Positions 47,309 through 54,911 of a stretch of DNA of 64,000 nt are shown one piece after another. The DNA comes from Antribacter gilvus. GTDB lineage: Bacteria; Actinomycetota; Actinomycetes; Actinomycetales; Cellulomonadaceae. The notes under the pieces are model-generated. The model was not told the DNA's origin and ran no database searches. It worked only from the letters and a program-made list of their open reading frames with translations. The stretch's first letter is position 1. Each line of letters begins with the position of its first letter. Both the position numbers and the translations under genes were made by a program. Where the stretch lies: assembly GCF_003946865.1 (NCBI RefSeq), contig NZ_QXTH01000004.1, positions 248,001 through 312,000 of the forward strand. The letters run 5' to 3'.

Positions 47309-48364
47309 ATGCGCATGGGACAGCCCACCGAGCCCGAACTCCCCGATCTGGCCACCGGACCCGGCCAGCCTGGTGGCGTGCGCCTGCCGGATGACGGCCA
47401 GGCGTGGTCGAGGTCCTGGACTGCGGGCATCGGCGAGCGGTTACGTTCCGTCCGTCGGGCCGCTGGGTTGACGACACAGCAGGTCGCCGACCGGACCGCC
47501 GCGCTGGGTTATCCGATGGCGCGGGCGAGCATTGCGAACCTGGAGACCAGGCCGCGGGAGAAGATCTACCTGCAAGACGTCACCGTGTTGGCCGCCGCGC
47601 TCGGCGTCTCGCCGGTCGAGATCCTGTATCCGCTGGAGGTCAGCACCGTCCCGACCGCCACATCCACACCCGTGGGGGTGGTCCGGCGTGGCGTGCTGAA
47701 GAACACCAGCGCTGAGGTCCTGCCGGGCCATACCGAGCGAGTTCCCGCTGCCGTCGCGTGGTTCACCGGCGGGTACGGCAGAGTCCTCGAAGCACGGCTG
47801 GCGGCCATCACCGCTTACGGCAGATTCGAAGCCCGCGGCCAGCTCCTGGCGATGCTTCGCGAAGAAGAGAAGGCCGGAGCCCTGGAAGCGCGTGCCGAGA
47901 GGGCCGGCGCCCCCGCGCCCGCTGAGTTCATGAGGGTCCTACGGATGGAGGTCTACGACCTCGCACGCTGGGCCCTCGACGCAATCACCGCGTACCAGCT
48001 GCTCGCGGCCAAGGTCGGCGACACCAGGCCCGCAGTGAGCGACGAGGAACGCGCGATAGCTGAGCATGTCGCCACCACGCCCCCTCCCGGGTTCATCGAG
48101 GACCCGTTCGAACGACCCGACGTGCACGGAGTCCTGACCATCGGCGCCCCCGAACCCGGAGCCACACCCTTCTACCTTCAGAACGATCCCGAAGACCGGT
48201 GGACCCCACCCGACCTGACCCGGCCAGCCACCGCGTTCGAGGCCAACGTGCAGGTACCGACACGGCGAACCAAGCCCCAGCCACCGCAGACCGAGCCCTG
48301 GTCGTCTCCAGCGAGCCCGTCCCGTCGGCGCGACAGCGGAGGCATGGATGCGCCGGGACTGTAA
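47309..48364 (+). CDS. XRE-family transcriptional regulator
   Basis: 351 residues from the ATG at 47309, with GGGGA upstream; another ATG follows 2 codons on. Residues about 35-105 form a Cro/C1 helix-turn-helix: GIGERLRSVRRAAGLTTQQVADR...RASIANLET, then KIYLQDVTVLAAALGVSPVEILYP. The long C-terminal region (about 110-350) is unrecognised and ends in a Pro-rich tail. It stands between the partition-like operon, from which it diverges, and the convergent pterin-type operon, so it may control either. Confidence 0.85.
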   Translation: MRMGQPTEPELPDLATGPGQPGGVRLPDDGQAWSRSWTAGIGERLRSVRRAAGLTTQQVADRTAALGYPMARASIANLETRPREKIYLQDVTVLAAALGVSPVEILYPLEVSTVPTATSTPVGVVRRGVLKNTSAEVLPGHTERVPAAVAWFTGGYGRVLEARLAAITAYGRFEARGQLLAMLREEEKAGALEARAERAGAPAPAEFMRVLRMEVYDLARWALDAITAYQLLAAKVGDTRPAVSDEERAIAEHVATTPPPGFIEDPFERPDVHGVLTIGAPEPGATPFYLQNDPEDRWTPPDLTRPATAFEANVQVPTRRTKPQPPQTEPWSSPASPSRRRDSGGMDAPGL

Positions 48365-48482
48365 GAGCGCTACGGCGACGGCGAAGCTCACGCGTTGCGG
48401 TGCGCCGGGACGACGTGTGCGAGGCGTCCACGGCCACGACGGGGTCTCGACGACCTGATCCGCCCAAGGCGCAGGCTCTTGC

Positions 48483-49703
48483 TCAACACGTCATCGGGCG
48501 CCGGTCGAGAAGATAATCCACCAGGGCGCCGATGGTGCGCGTGTAGTCCCGGTCGGCAGCGAGTTGTCGGCCCTCGAGGCCCATCAACGCAATGGTCTGG
48601 GGATCAGCGTTGAGCGCGCGCTGGATCGCATCGGCGAGGGCAATCGGGGACCTTGGCGCGGCGGTGTAACCAGTGACGCCGTCGATGACCGTGTCGGTGA
48701 GGCCGCCGACGGTGGTGGCGACAACGGGTCCGGCTCCGGCGATGAAAGCCTCCAGCGGGATGCGCCCGAACGGTTCGACCCGGGACGGCACGATCACCGC
48801 AACCAGCGCAGGGTGGCCGAGCAGCCCCGGTATGCCGCGGTCGAAGCGCGTCCAGAGTGTGACCGCCAGGTCGGAGCAGCGGCGCCTGAGGTGTCGTTGA
48901 TAGGCGCTCGGTCCGCCATCGTCGGTGACGGCGGCGAGCACAAGGTGCGGGACCGGGACGCCACTGGAGCGCAGGTGGTCGAGTGCGTCGAGGAGGTCGT
49001 CGAAGCCCTTGTAGGGTGCGGCGCGGCCGAACGCGAGCAGGAATCCGTTCTCGGCTTCGGGCGGGATCGGCGGTGCAGCGGAGAGCGGGACGACGGCCCC
49101 GGTCAGCCCGTTAGGTACATCGAGGACTCGGTCCGCCGGGACCGCTTGGCCCTCCAGGAGCTCGCGCATGTGGGTGCTGATGGCTCCGAATGTCGCGCCG
49201 GCGCGCAGCCAGCCGACCAGGCCACGAGCCTCCCATTCCGTATGCTCGACGTCGGCGTGGTGCAGAGCGCTCGATCGTGGCAGGTAGACGATGTTCCACA
49301 AGGGGGCATCGGACAGGTGAGGGCCGAGGCCGACGAACGGCCGGTCGATCGCGACGAACGCTCCGCTGCCGTAGTCGCGTTTCAGGCCCTCAAGCACGCG
49401 CGCCGAGTCCTTAGCCAGGTGCTGAAACGCAGCCAGGTCGCCGAACCGGGACTGCCCGCCGGTCCCGTTGCTCAGCGGTATGACCTTGTGCCGGACTCGG
49501 CCGAGGATTGCGAGAGTCCGCTGGTGAGCGGCGGGGTCGTGCTCAGGGCTGGTCGGGTCGAGGTGGACGGGTGCGACAACCAGGTCGGTCCCGTCGGGCA
49601 GGTGCTCGGCGACGGCTGCCAAGAGCGCCTGATTAGACAGGCCCGCGCCGGTGGCGGCGCTGTAGAAGCCGTCGTGCAGCGCGACGACAAGCGCTTGCCT
49701 CAC
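48483..49703 (-). CDS. Family 4 glycosyltransferase (pterin-type operon)
   Basis: 406 residues. GT-B fold: N-terminal VVALHDGFYSAATGAGLSN, central hinge, then a C-terminal donor domain with GFLLAFGRAAPYKGFDDLLDAL and the retaining-GT4 motif EPFGRIPLEA (E-x7-E) followed by GPVVATTVGGLTDTV. Transfers a sugar from a nucleotide donor; the acceptor is unknown. Last gene of the operon; its ATG overlaps the kinase stop (ATGA). No signal peptide, so it acts in the cytoplasm. Confidence 0.85.
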   Translation of the reverse strand: MRQALVVALHDGFYSAATGAGLSNQALLAAVAEHLPDGTDLVVAPVHLDPTSPEHDPAAHQRTLAILGRVRHKVIPLSNGTGGQSRFGDLAAFQHLAKDSARVLEGLKRDYGSGAFVAIDRPFVGLGPHLSDAPLWNIVYLPRSSALHHADVEHTEWEARGLVGWLRAGATFGAISTHMRELLEGQAVPADRVLDVPNGLTGAVVPLSAAPPIPPEAENGFLLAFGRAAPYKGFDDLLDALDHLRSSGVPVPHLVLAAVTDDGGPSAYQRHLRRRCSDLAVTLWTRFDRGIPGLLGHPALVAVIVPSRVEPFGRIPLEAFIAGAGPVVATTVGGLTDTVIDGVTGYTAAPRSPIALADAIQRALNADPQTIALMGLEGRQLAADRDYTRTIGALVDYLLDRRPMTC

Positions 49704-50341
49704 GGCGTGGCCTCGCAGATGGCGCGCCCGACGGTGTCGCGGTCGGCCTCGGCGTCGATCCTCATCACGGGCACCGTGGCGAGGGCATCAGCCAGGGCGT
49801 GCAGCGCGGGTCGGACGGCAGCGGCAGGGTCGGAGTAGAACGCGCGGAGCCGGTCGAGTGGCTCCGTGCGGGCCCACGGGTGCGTGAGGTCGAGGTGTTC
49901 GCGACGGCGGGTCAGGCTCGTCTCGACGGTGCAGTCCAAGATGATCCAGCGCTCCGGCAGAATGAGCCGCCCGGCAATGAGCTGGGAGTATGCCCACCCG
50001 GCGCGGTCGGGCAAGCCACCGACGGACGCGGCCCAGCCGAGAGCGGTGAGCCAGTTCCGGTCCATGACCACGCAGCTCGCACGGGCCAGCCGACGGGCCT
50101 GGGAATCCTTGCGGAGCCAGTTCGCCAGATGTGGGTGCTCGTCGTCGTGATGGGGGTGCGCGGCCAGGGTGAGTGACCGCGCGTGGTCATCGGTGTACTC
50201 GCCGAGCACGGTGTGTCCACGGTCGGCGAGAACGGTCATCGCTGTGGTCTTCCCGGCGCCTGGCATGCCTTCCACCGCGACAACGCCCGCGAAGCGTACG
50301 ACGGGCCCCTCCAGCATCTGGTCATCAGAAGAGGACGTCAT
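49700..50341 (-). CDS. P-loop kinase-like ATP-binding protein
   Basis: 213 residues. Walker A VEGMPGAGKTTAMTVL (about 24-39). A kinase-type lid and base region follows (CVVMDRNWLTAL, IILDCTVETSLTRRREHL). It resembles thymidylate/deoxynucleoside kinases in size and fold pattern, and the DRNW motif is like DR(Y/F) in those enzymes. Substrate unknown. Overlaps the DUF2797 gene by 17 bases and the glycosyltransferase gene by 4. Confidence 0.75.
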   Translation of the reverse strand: MTSSSDDQMLEGPVVRFAGVVAVEGMPGAGKTTAMTVLADRGHTVLGEYTDDHARSLTLAAHPHHDDEHPHLANWLRKDSQARRLARASCVVMDRNWLTALGWAASVGGLPDRAGWAYSQLIAGRLILPERWIILDCTVETSLTRRREHLDLTHPWARTEPLDRLRAFYSDPAAAVRPALHALADALATVPVMRIDAEADRDTVGRAICEATP

Positions 50342-51248
50342 GCTCGATCTCCCTGGACGGCTTTGGAGACGGCGCCACGGGTGAGGTCTGTGCGGTGAAC
50401 GACGTGTCGTGGTCGGCTCGGGTCAGGGCCCAGCCCTGCAGCAGGCCGGTATCGAGCAGCACGACACCGTGAGGCACTGTCAGGTACAGGTCGCGCCCGA
50501 CCCGGCAGATGAGTTCGCCGCTGATCGTCGCTCCCACGTGCAGGGGTTCGAGCTGACGGTTCGGGGCGACGCCGTCGCCAGTCAGCCCATATGCCCGCGT
50601 GTGGTCCACCGGCTCGGCGCTGGTCCGCCTCTGACCGGGCGGCCAGTCCAGACCAGCCGCCTGTTCAGCGACGGCAGTCAGCTCCTCTGCGCGGGACGAC
50701 GCAGTCCCGGGTGCCAGACGGGCGGCACGCTTGCGGGCGGTGTGGACCTGCTGCGGCAGGCCGAGCGCAGCGGTCAGCAGGGACTCGCACCGCCGAGCGG
50801 ACATCAGGGAGCCGGCCGAGAGGAACAGCGAGGACAGCGCACCCTGTTCCAGCAGCCGGACCTGTCCGCGTTCCGTGGCGGTGATCCCGGCCTTGACCAG
50901 GCTTCCATGATGGGCGAGGTAGACGCTGAACTCCCGTGAGTCGTCCAGTCTCGTGTCGGTCGCGATGGACCGGGAGCGGGCTATCGCGGCGCACGATTGG
51001 CACTGACCGGACTTCGCTTCCGGTGCGATCGGTGCCTGGGCGACGCAGGGGATGCGGCGCCCGTCCCACCAGAGCCCGATGCACCGGCGGTCCATGCCGA
51101 CCGTCAGCACCAGCCGTGCCCCGACGTCCAGGGCACTGGATCGCACCTCACCGGTGGGGGAGAGCCACTCCAGGGCCGCGGCCGGAGTGTCGGTCTGGGT
51201 CCAGACGAGCCCGGTAGGCCGCCAGGCGGGTGCGGGCGTGTCGGTCAT
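50325..51248 (-). CDS. DUF2797 family protein
   Basis: 307 residues. Conserved segments are RRCIGLWWDGRRIPC, QCQSCAAIARS (a Cys pair), and YLAHHGSLVKAGITATERGQVRLLEQGA, a GIY-YIG-like strand-helix stretch (VKAGIT...R..EQGA). Probably a nucleic-acid or nucleotide-related protein; the family has no established activity. The start overlaps the preceding gene by about 100 bases; conserved sequence begins only about residue 14, so the overlap cannot be explained by a wrong start alone. Confidence 0.75.
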   Translation of the reverse strand: MTDTPAPAWRPTGLVWTQTDTPAAALEWLSPTGEVRSSALDVGARLVLTVGMDRRCIGLWWDGRRIPCVAQAPIAPEAKSGQCQSCAAIARSRSIATDTRLDDSREFSVYLAHHGSLVKAGITATERGQVRLLEQGALSSLFLSAGSLMSARRCESLLTAALGLPQQVHTARKRAARLAPGTASSRAEELTAVAEQAAGLDWPPGQRRTSAEPVDHTRAYGLTGDGVAPNRQLEPLHVGATISGELICRVGRDLYLTVPHGVVLLDTGLLQGWALTRADHDTSFTAQTSPVAPSPKPSREIEHDVLF

Positions 51249-51963
51249 GGGGTGTCTCCCAGCGATCGTAGAGGGTCTGCAGGGTGTCGGTCCCGGCGAG
51301 CAGGGCGACGTCGGCCAGGGCTTCGGCGGGGGTATCAGGCATGTGCAGGTGGTTCCGCATCCTGTCAGTGGCCAGCTCCTTGCGCACAGCGCGTTTCACG
51401 TCGAGCCCGGTGACGACGGCGTCATCCCCGCCCACCAGAACGAGGACCTGGCTCGGTCCGGAGGTGAGGTAGGCGGAGGTCGTGGCGACGAAGTCCGTGC
51501 CGTAGGCGTCGGGGTAGAGCCGGTTGCAGTCGGCGGTGGTCAAGCTTCGTTCAGCCTGATGCACGATCCGGAATCGCCGTCTCAGGTGCGCCCAGATCTC
51601 GGCCTCGGGAGCGCCCGGCTTGAGGAGCGCGACGGTGATCCGTTGCGGCAACGCCCACGTCCTACGCAGTACAGGTGACGGGCTGCGCATCGCGGACGCC
51701 CACGCCATGAAGCAACCGCATCGCCACTCCAGACCTGGATGCTCAGGGACCGCGCGCACGACTTCGGCCATCACTGACCCCGAGCACACCGGGCACGCTG
51801 ACCTGCCATCGAGCATCGGGCGCACGAGACCGCCGGAACGGATCGCGATCCACCACGCATCCCACGCCGACTCCAGGGCGACCGGGGGTGCTACCGCGCC
51901 ATGCAGCCATGTCTCCAGACCCAGTCCGAGGGCGGCACTGAGGCGTAGCGGGTCCACATTCAT
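51148..51963 (-). CDS. Zinc-ribbon / nucleoside-diphosphate-kinase-like fusion protein
   Basis: 271 residues, ATG at 51963 overlapping the preceding stop (ATGA). N-terminal part (1-105) has CPVCSG and CGCFM, a likely zinc ribbon. The rest follows the NDK fold: VALLKPGAPEAEIWAHLRRR (K12 equivalent), LYPDAYGTDFV, YLTSGPSQVLVLVG, and RNHLHMPDTPAEALADV, in which the Asn-x-x-His-x-x-Asp-Ser-like motif (N-H-L-H, D-T-P-A-E-A) keeps the catalytic His. The usual R-G-D/PG...IR loop is absent or altered. A phosphate-transferring role on a nucleotide-like product is plausible; inference. Confidence 0.7.
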   Translation of the reverse strand: MNVDPLRLSAALGLGLETWLHGAVAPPVALESAWDAWWIAIRSGGLVRPMLDGRSACPVCSGSVMAEVVRAVPEHPGLEWRCGCFMAWASAMRSPSPVLRRTWALPQRITVALLKPGAPEAEIWAHLRRRFRIVHQAERSLTTADCNRLYPDAYGTDFVATTSAYLTSGPSQVLVLVGGDDAVVTGLDVKRAVRKELATDRMRNHLHMPDTPAEALADVALLAGTDTLQTLYDRWETPHDRHARTRLAAYRARLDPDRHSGRGPGVALPHR

Positions 51964-52463
51964 CGGAGCACTACCTCGACGGTGGCAGCGCACTCAGCGG
52001 ACTCCGTGATCGTCGTTTCGAGTCGTTCCACACTCGGGCACGAGACGGCAAGCTGCACCGCGAGCTGGTCGGCGAGGTACCCGGCGAGCGCCTCGGTGCT
52101 CGTGCTCGCGATCGGCAGGAGCGCGACCCAACGGCGCGGCAAGGTGAAGAAGGCGCCGCCGCCCGTGACATGGACCAGCTCGTCGTCTTCGGCGACCAGC
52201 ACGCCAGGGGTACTGGTCGCCAGCAGGGTGCGGAGCTTGAGTGGGGCCAGGGTCGCACGCAGGGCGCTCTTGAGGATGCCGAAGTCGGCGATCATCCCGG
52301 CATCGTCCGGTTCACCCCAGACCGTGAGCGTGACCTGGTAGGTGTGCCCGTGCAGGGGCTCGAAGGTGCCGTCGTGCAGGCCGGTGTGGGCGGCGTTGAA
52401 GTCCCAGCCTGGGCCGCCTACGCATGCTCGGGCTAGGTGGCGGGCCGCCGTGGTGATGGTCAT
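51960..52463 (-). CDS. 6-pyruvoyl-tetrahydropterin synthase / QueD-like protein
   Basis: 167 residues, ATG at 52463 overlapping the folE stop by 4 bases. T-fold enzyme: FNAAHTGLHDGTFEPLHGHTYQVTLTVWG carries the zinc His residues (His in NAAH and HGH). The catalytic Cys of QueD (C-x3-HGH) is absent: the position before HGH reads FEPL, giving Phe. Other residues: MIADFGILKSAL (the DFG/DFxxLK signature), TLLATSTPGVLV..ED, STSTEALAGYLADQL (E of the STxE motif). Would act on dihydroneopterin triphosphate from FolE. The product cannot be assigned. Confidence 0.8.
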   Translation of the reverse strand: MTITTAARHLARACVGGPGWDFNAAHTGLHDGTFEPLHGHTYQVTLTVWGEPDDAGMIADFGILKSALRATLAPLKLRTLLATSTPGVLVAEDDELVHVTGGGAFFTLPRRWVALLPIASTSTEALAGYLADQLAVQLAVSCPSVERLETTITESAECAATVEVVLR

Positions 52464-53077
52464 GCCGGGCCTGTCGCGAGCGACATGAACTCGGCGCGGG
52501 CGGCGACGTCGTCCAGGAGCAGGCCGCGCAGCGCAGACGTCTTGGTGCTGGATCCGGCCGCTCCGACTCCGCGCAGAGTCATGCAGGTGTGCTCGGCAGA
52601 GATCAGCACGCCGACGCCGGCGGCGTCGAGCTGTCCTGACATCCAGTCCGCGATCTGCCGGGTGAGGCGCTCTTGGACCTGGAGCCTGCGCGCGTAGTGG
52701 TGCACGACGCGGGCGACCTTGCTCAGCCCGAGGATCCGGTAGCGCGGTACGTAGCCGACGTGAGCGACACCGACGAAGGGCAGCACGTGGTGCTCGCACA
52801 CCGACACGAATCTGATGTCTCGTACCAGGACGAGCTGGCCGGGCTCTGCGGTGACCTCGAAGTCCGTCGGTGTGAACTGCGCGGGTGTGGTCATCTCGCG
52901 CAGTGCACGGACCATCCGGCCCGGCGTAGCGATCAGGCCGGGGTCGGACACATCCAGACCGAGCGCCGTGAGCATCAGTCCGGCATGTGCTTCGGCCGTA
53001 GAAATATCGGCGACGTCGTCATGTGCGGCGCCGGTCTCACTGGCTGCAGTGTCGGGGTTCTGGGCAAGGATGCTCAT
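52460..53077 (-). CDS. folE: GTP cyclohydrolase I
   Basis: Converts GTP to 7,8-dihydroneopterin triphosphate. 205 residues. Zinc ligands: Cys in VCEHHVLPF, His in the same motif, Cys in SAEHTCMTLRG. Other signatures: TPGRMVRALREM, GYVPRYRILGLSKVARVVHHYARRLQVQERLT (family motif). Shorter N terminus than some. Its operon place, not next to folP/folK, suggests a specialised pterin role, not folate; a housekeeping copy is likely elsewhere. Starts overlapping the HAD gene stop (ATGA). Confidence 0.95.
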   Translation of the reverse strand: MSILAQNPDTAASETGAAHDDVADISTAEAHAGLMLTALGLDVSDPGLIATPGRMVRALREMTTPAQFTPTDFEVTAEPGQLVLVRDIRFVSVCEHHVLPFVGVAHVGYVPRYRILGLSKVARVVHHYARRLQVQERLTRQIADWMSGQLDAAGVGVLISAEHTCMTLRGVGAAGSSTKTSALRGLLLDDVAARAEFMSLATGPA

Positions 53078-53439
53078 CTGACGCTCCGATCGAAAGTGGA
53101 GTCGCGGGAGATAGAGGCAGGAGACGTCGCGAGCAAAGACCGCAGCACGGGAACGACGCCGTTGTCCGCGATGGTCCCGGTGACCTCGTCGGCGACTGCC
53201 CTCAGCTCGGCAGGGGCATGACCCATCGCGACGCCCCGGGCAGCCCAGATCAGCATCGCGATGTCGTTGATTCCGTCGCCCACCGCGACCGTGAGAGTGC
53301 TCGGTATACCCAGGGTCTGCCGGACCGCATCCAACGCCGTTGCCTTCGACAGGTCAGGTGGCGTCACGTCCACCCACGTTGGACCGCCAGCGGTCGCCGT
53401 GACACCCAGTGCACGCAGAGGGTCCAGCAGTTCGAGCAC
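53074..53439 (-). CDS. C-terminal half of a Cof-type HAD phosphatase (truncated)
   Basis: 121 residues from a GTG at 53439 (VLELLDPLRALGVTA). The C-terminal HAD motif is clear: SKATALDAVRQTLGI and VAVGDGINDIAMLIWAARGVAMG (D-G-x-N-D). The N-terminal DxDGT nucleophile motif and cap are absent. The frame continues open upstream but overlaps nnr, which is cut at the same place. So this is either a remnant translated by restart or a broken gene. Stop overlaps the folE start. Confidence 0.65.
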   Translation of the reverse strand: MLELLDPLRALGVTATAGGPTWVDVTPPDLSKATALDAVRQTLGIPSTLTVAVGDGINDIAMLIWAARGVAMGHAPAELRAVADEVTGTIADNGVVPVLRSLLATSPASISRDSTFDRSVR

Positions 53440-54604
53440 TCCGGCCCCGCGCAGAAATACTCGAGGCGTCGGCGTGCGCGGCCAACGACCGGGCCAACTC
53501 GCCCACGTGCGGGGTCAGCAAGACGCGGTCTCCCGATGTGGGTCGGTCGCCCGCCGCACGACGGCGAACGCAGGCCTCGATCGCACCGGCGTCGACCACG
53601 CAGGGCAGGCCCGTCGCTAGCGCCTCGTCGATCGCTCGTTCCTGGTCCGGGTCATCAAGCACACCCGACCCCAACAAGTAGGTGTCGACCTTTCCCGGGA
53701 ACCTCTCGGCCTCGGGCACGTGCTCCAAGATCAGGTCGCCGACTTGGCGCGGACCCGTGTACCGAACGATGCCAACACCCGTGCCGAACGCACCCAGGCA
53801 CGCCAGGACCGCCGCTCCGGGATACCGCTCTGATCCGGCCACGATGCCGAGCAGACCACGCGAATACTTGTGATCGCCGGGGCCAGGAACCGGCCACCTC
53901 TGGGCGACGCCCGAAGGGGACAGCCGCTGCACCTGGCCTTCCGCGTCGAGGCGCGGCGTGATCCCGACATCGACGAACACCAGGCGCCCCGCGACCTCCG
54001 CGGCCGGCGGCAGCAGCAGACACCGCTTGTAAGCCCCGAAGGTAGCCGTGACGTCTGCCCGCACGTGAACGCCGTCGATCGCGCCCGAATCCGGATCTAC
54101 ACCGCTGGGCAGGTCCACTGCGACCACCAAGGCACTATCCGGAATCGCCTCGACAAGATCGCTCGCCGGAGCGCGCAGGTCGCCAACCATTGCGTCGCCG
54201 ACGATCCCGTCGACCACCATGTCGGCGCGCGCGATCAGGTCGAGCGCCTGCTTGAGCCCAGCCGTGTCCGTCGCGTCGATAGCCGGCACGTTCAGGTGGC
54301 GGGTGCCGATCGCATCTACGTGACCGCCCGTAGCAATCGCATGCACTGCAACACCACGCTCACGGAGGTGCTTACCCGCGACCATCGCGTCCGCACCGTT
54401 CTTGCCTGTGCCGACCAGCAGCACGACGGTGCGTCCGTGCGCTGACCCGAACGTGTCGCGCAGTTCCGTCAGACACGCCTGCGCCAACCCGAACGCAGCC
54501 TTCCGGATCAACTCGTCGTCGCTGCGCGCCACTCCCAGCGCGCCCGTTACGGCCGTCTGTACCTGCACGCTGCTGTAGGCATCGATCACGTTGCCGGAGG
54601 TCAC
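53354..54604 (-). CDS. nnr: Truncated bifunctional NAD(P)H-hydrate epimerase / dehydratase (Nnr)
   Basis: 416 residues from a GTG at 54604. N-terminal epimerase domain: VVLLVGTGKNGADAMVAGKHL, VVDGIVGDAM, VVAVDLPSGVDPDSG, TATFGAYKRCLLLPPA, VFVDVGI. Then ADP-dependent dehydratase starts: YSRGLLGIVAGSERYPGAAVL, RVLLTPHVGELARSL. The dehydratase C-terminal ADP-binding GDVLxG segment is missing; from about residue 388 (HADASSI) the frame enters unrelated sequence (SARGRSARTAGPSACTGCHG) that reads the HAD gene out of frame. So a deletion joined nnr to the HAD gene. First gene of the operon. Confidence 0.75.
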   Translation of the reverse strand: MTSGNVIDAYSSVQVQTAVTGALGVARSDDELIRKAAFGLAQACLTELRDTFGSAHGRTVVLLVGTGKNGADAMVAGKHLRERGVAVHAIATGGHVDAIGTRHLNVPAIDATDTAGLKQALDLIARADMVVDGIVGDAMVGDLRAPASDLVEAIPDSALVVAVDLPSGVDPDSGAIDGVHVRADVTATFGAYKRCLLLPPAAEVAGRLVFVDVGITPRLDAEGQVQRLSPSGVAQRWPVPGPGDHKYSRGLLGIVAGSERYPGAAVLACLGAFGTGVGIVRYTGPRQVGDLILEHVPEAERFPGKVDTYLLGSGVLDDPDQERAIDEALATGLPCVVDAGAIEACVRRRAAGDRPTSGDRVLLTPHVGELARSLAAHADASSISARGRSARTAGPSACTGCHGDRWRSNVGGRDAT

Positions 54605-54833
54605 GGCGACACCGTGTCACACCAGAAGAGTCGCGTGCTACCCGACCACGTGCACCGACTGCACCGACTGCACCGACTTCACCGACCCGGACCAAGTCGC
54701 GACCAATCTGCGTCACCTCGCGGTGCCCGACCTGGCCGGCGACCTCCGAGCTGCCGCCCGCACCAATGCGGCTCGCTTCCCCTTGTCCGCTGCTGCCGCC
54801 TCGTTGAACCAGCTCGGCGACAGGCTCTCCTGA
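54591..54833 (+). CDS. Possible small protein with CTD repeat
   Basis: 80 residues. The N-terminal part overlaps a nine-base tandem repeat coding for (CTD)3-FTD; the rest (RHLAVPDLAGDLRAAARTN, LSAAAASLNQLGDRLS) has a natural-looking protein composition. Not recognised. The start is uncertain: it lies in the nnr 5' region on the opposite strand. Serine hydrolase gene follows 78 bases on. Confidence 0.35.
   Translation: MPEVTATPCHTRRVACYPTTCTDCTDCTDFTDPDQVATNLRHLAVPDLAGDLRAAARTNAARFPLSAAAASLNQLGDRLS
54651..54686 (+). repeat. Nine-base tandem repeat
   Basis: TGCACCGAC three times (54651, 54660, 54669) and a fourth TTCACCGAC (54678). It lies between divergent nnr and the serine hydrolase gene; may be a slippage-prone spacer. 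Confidence 0.9.
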
Positions 54834-54911
54834 CCACAGACAGATCCAGCCATGCCGTGCTGGCCGCCCCTACGCTGACCACGACGGCCTATCCAAGAAG
54901 CAGAGGTACCG

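Noticed and set aside
48483-54604. Queuosine or preQ0 pathway
   Set aside because: QueE, QueC and a preQ0 acceptor (DpdA, Tgt) are absent; PTPS lacks the QueD cysteine.
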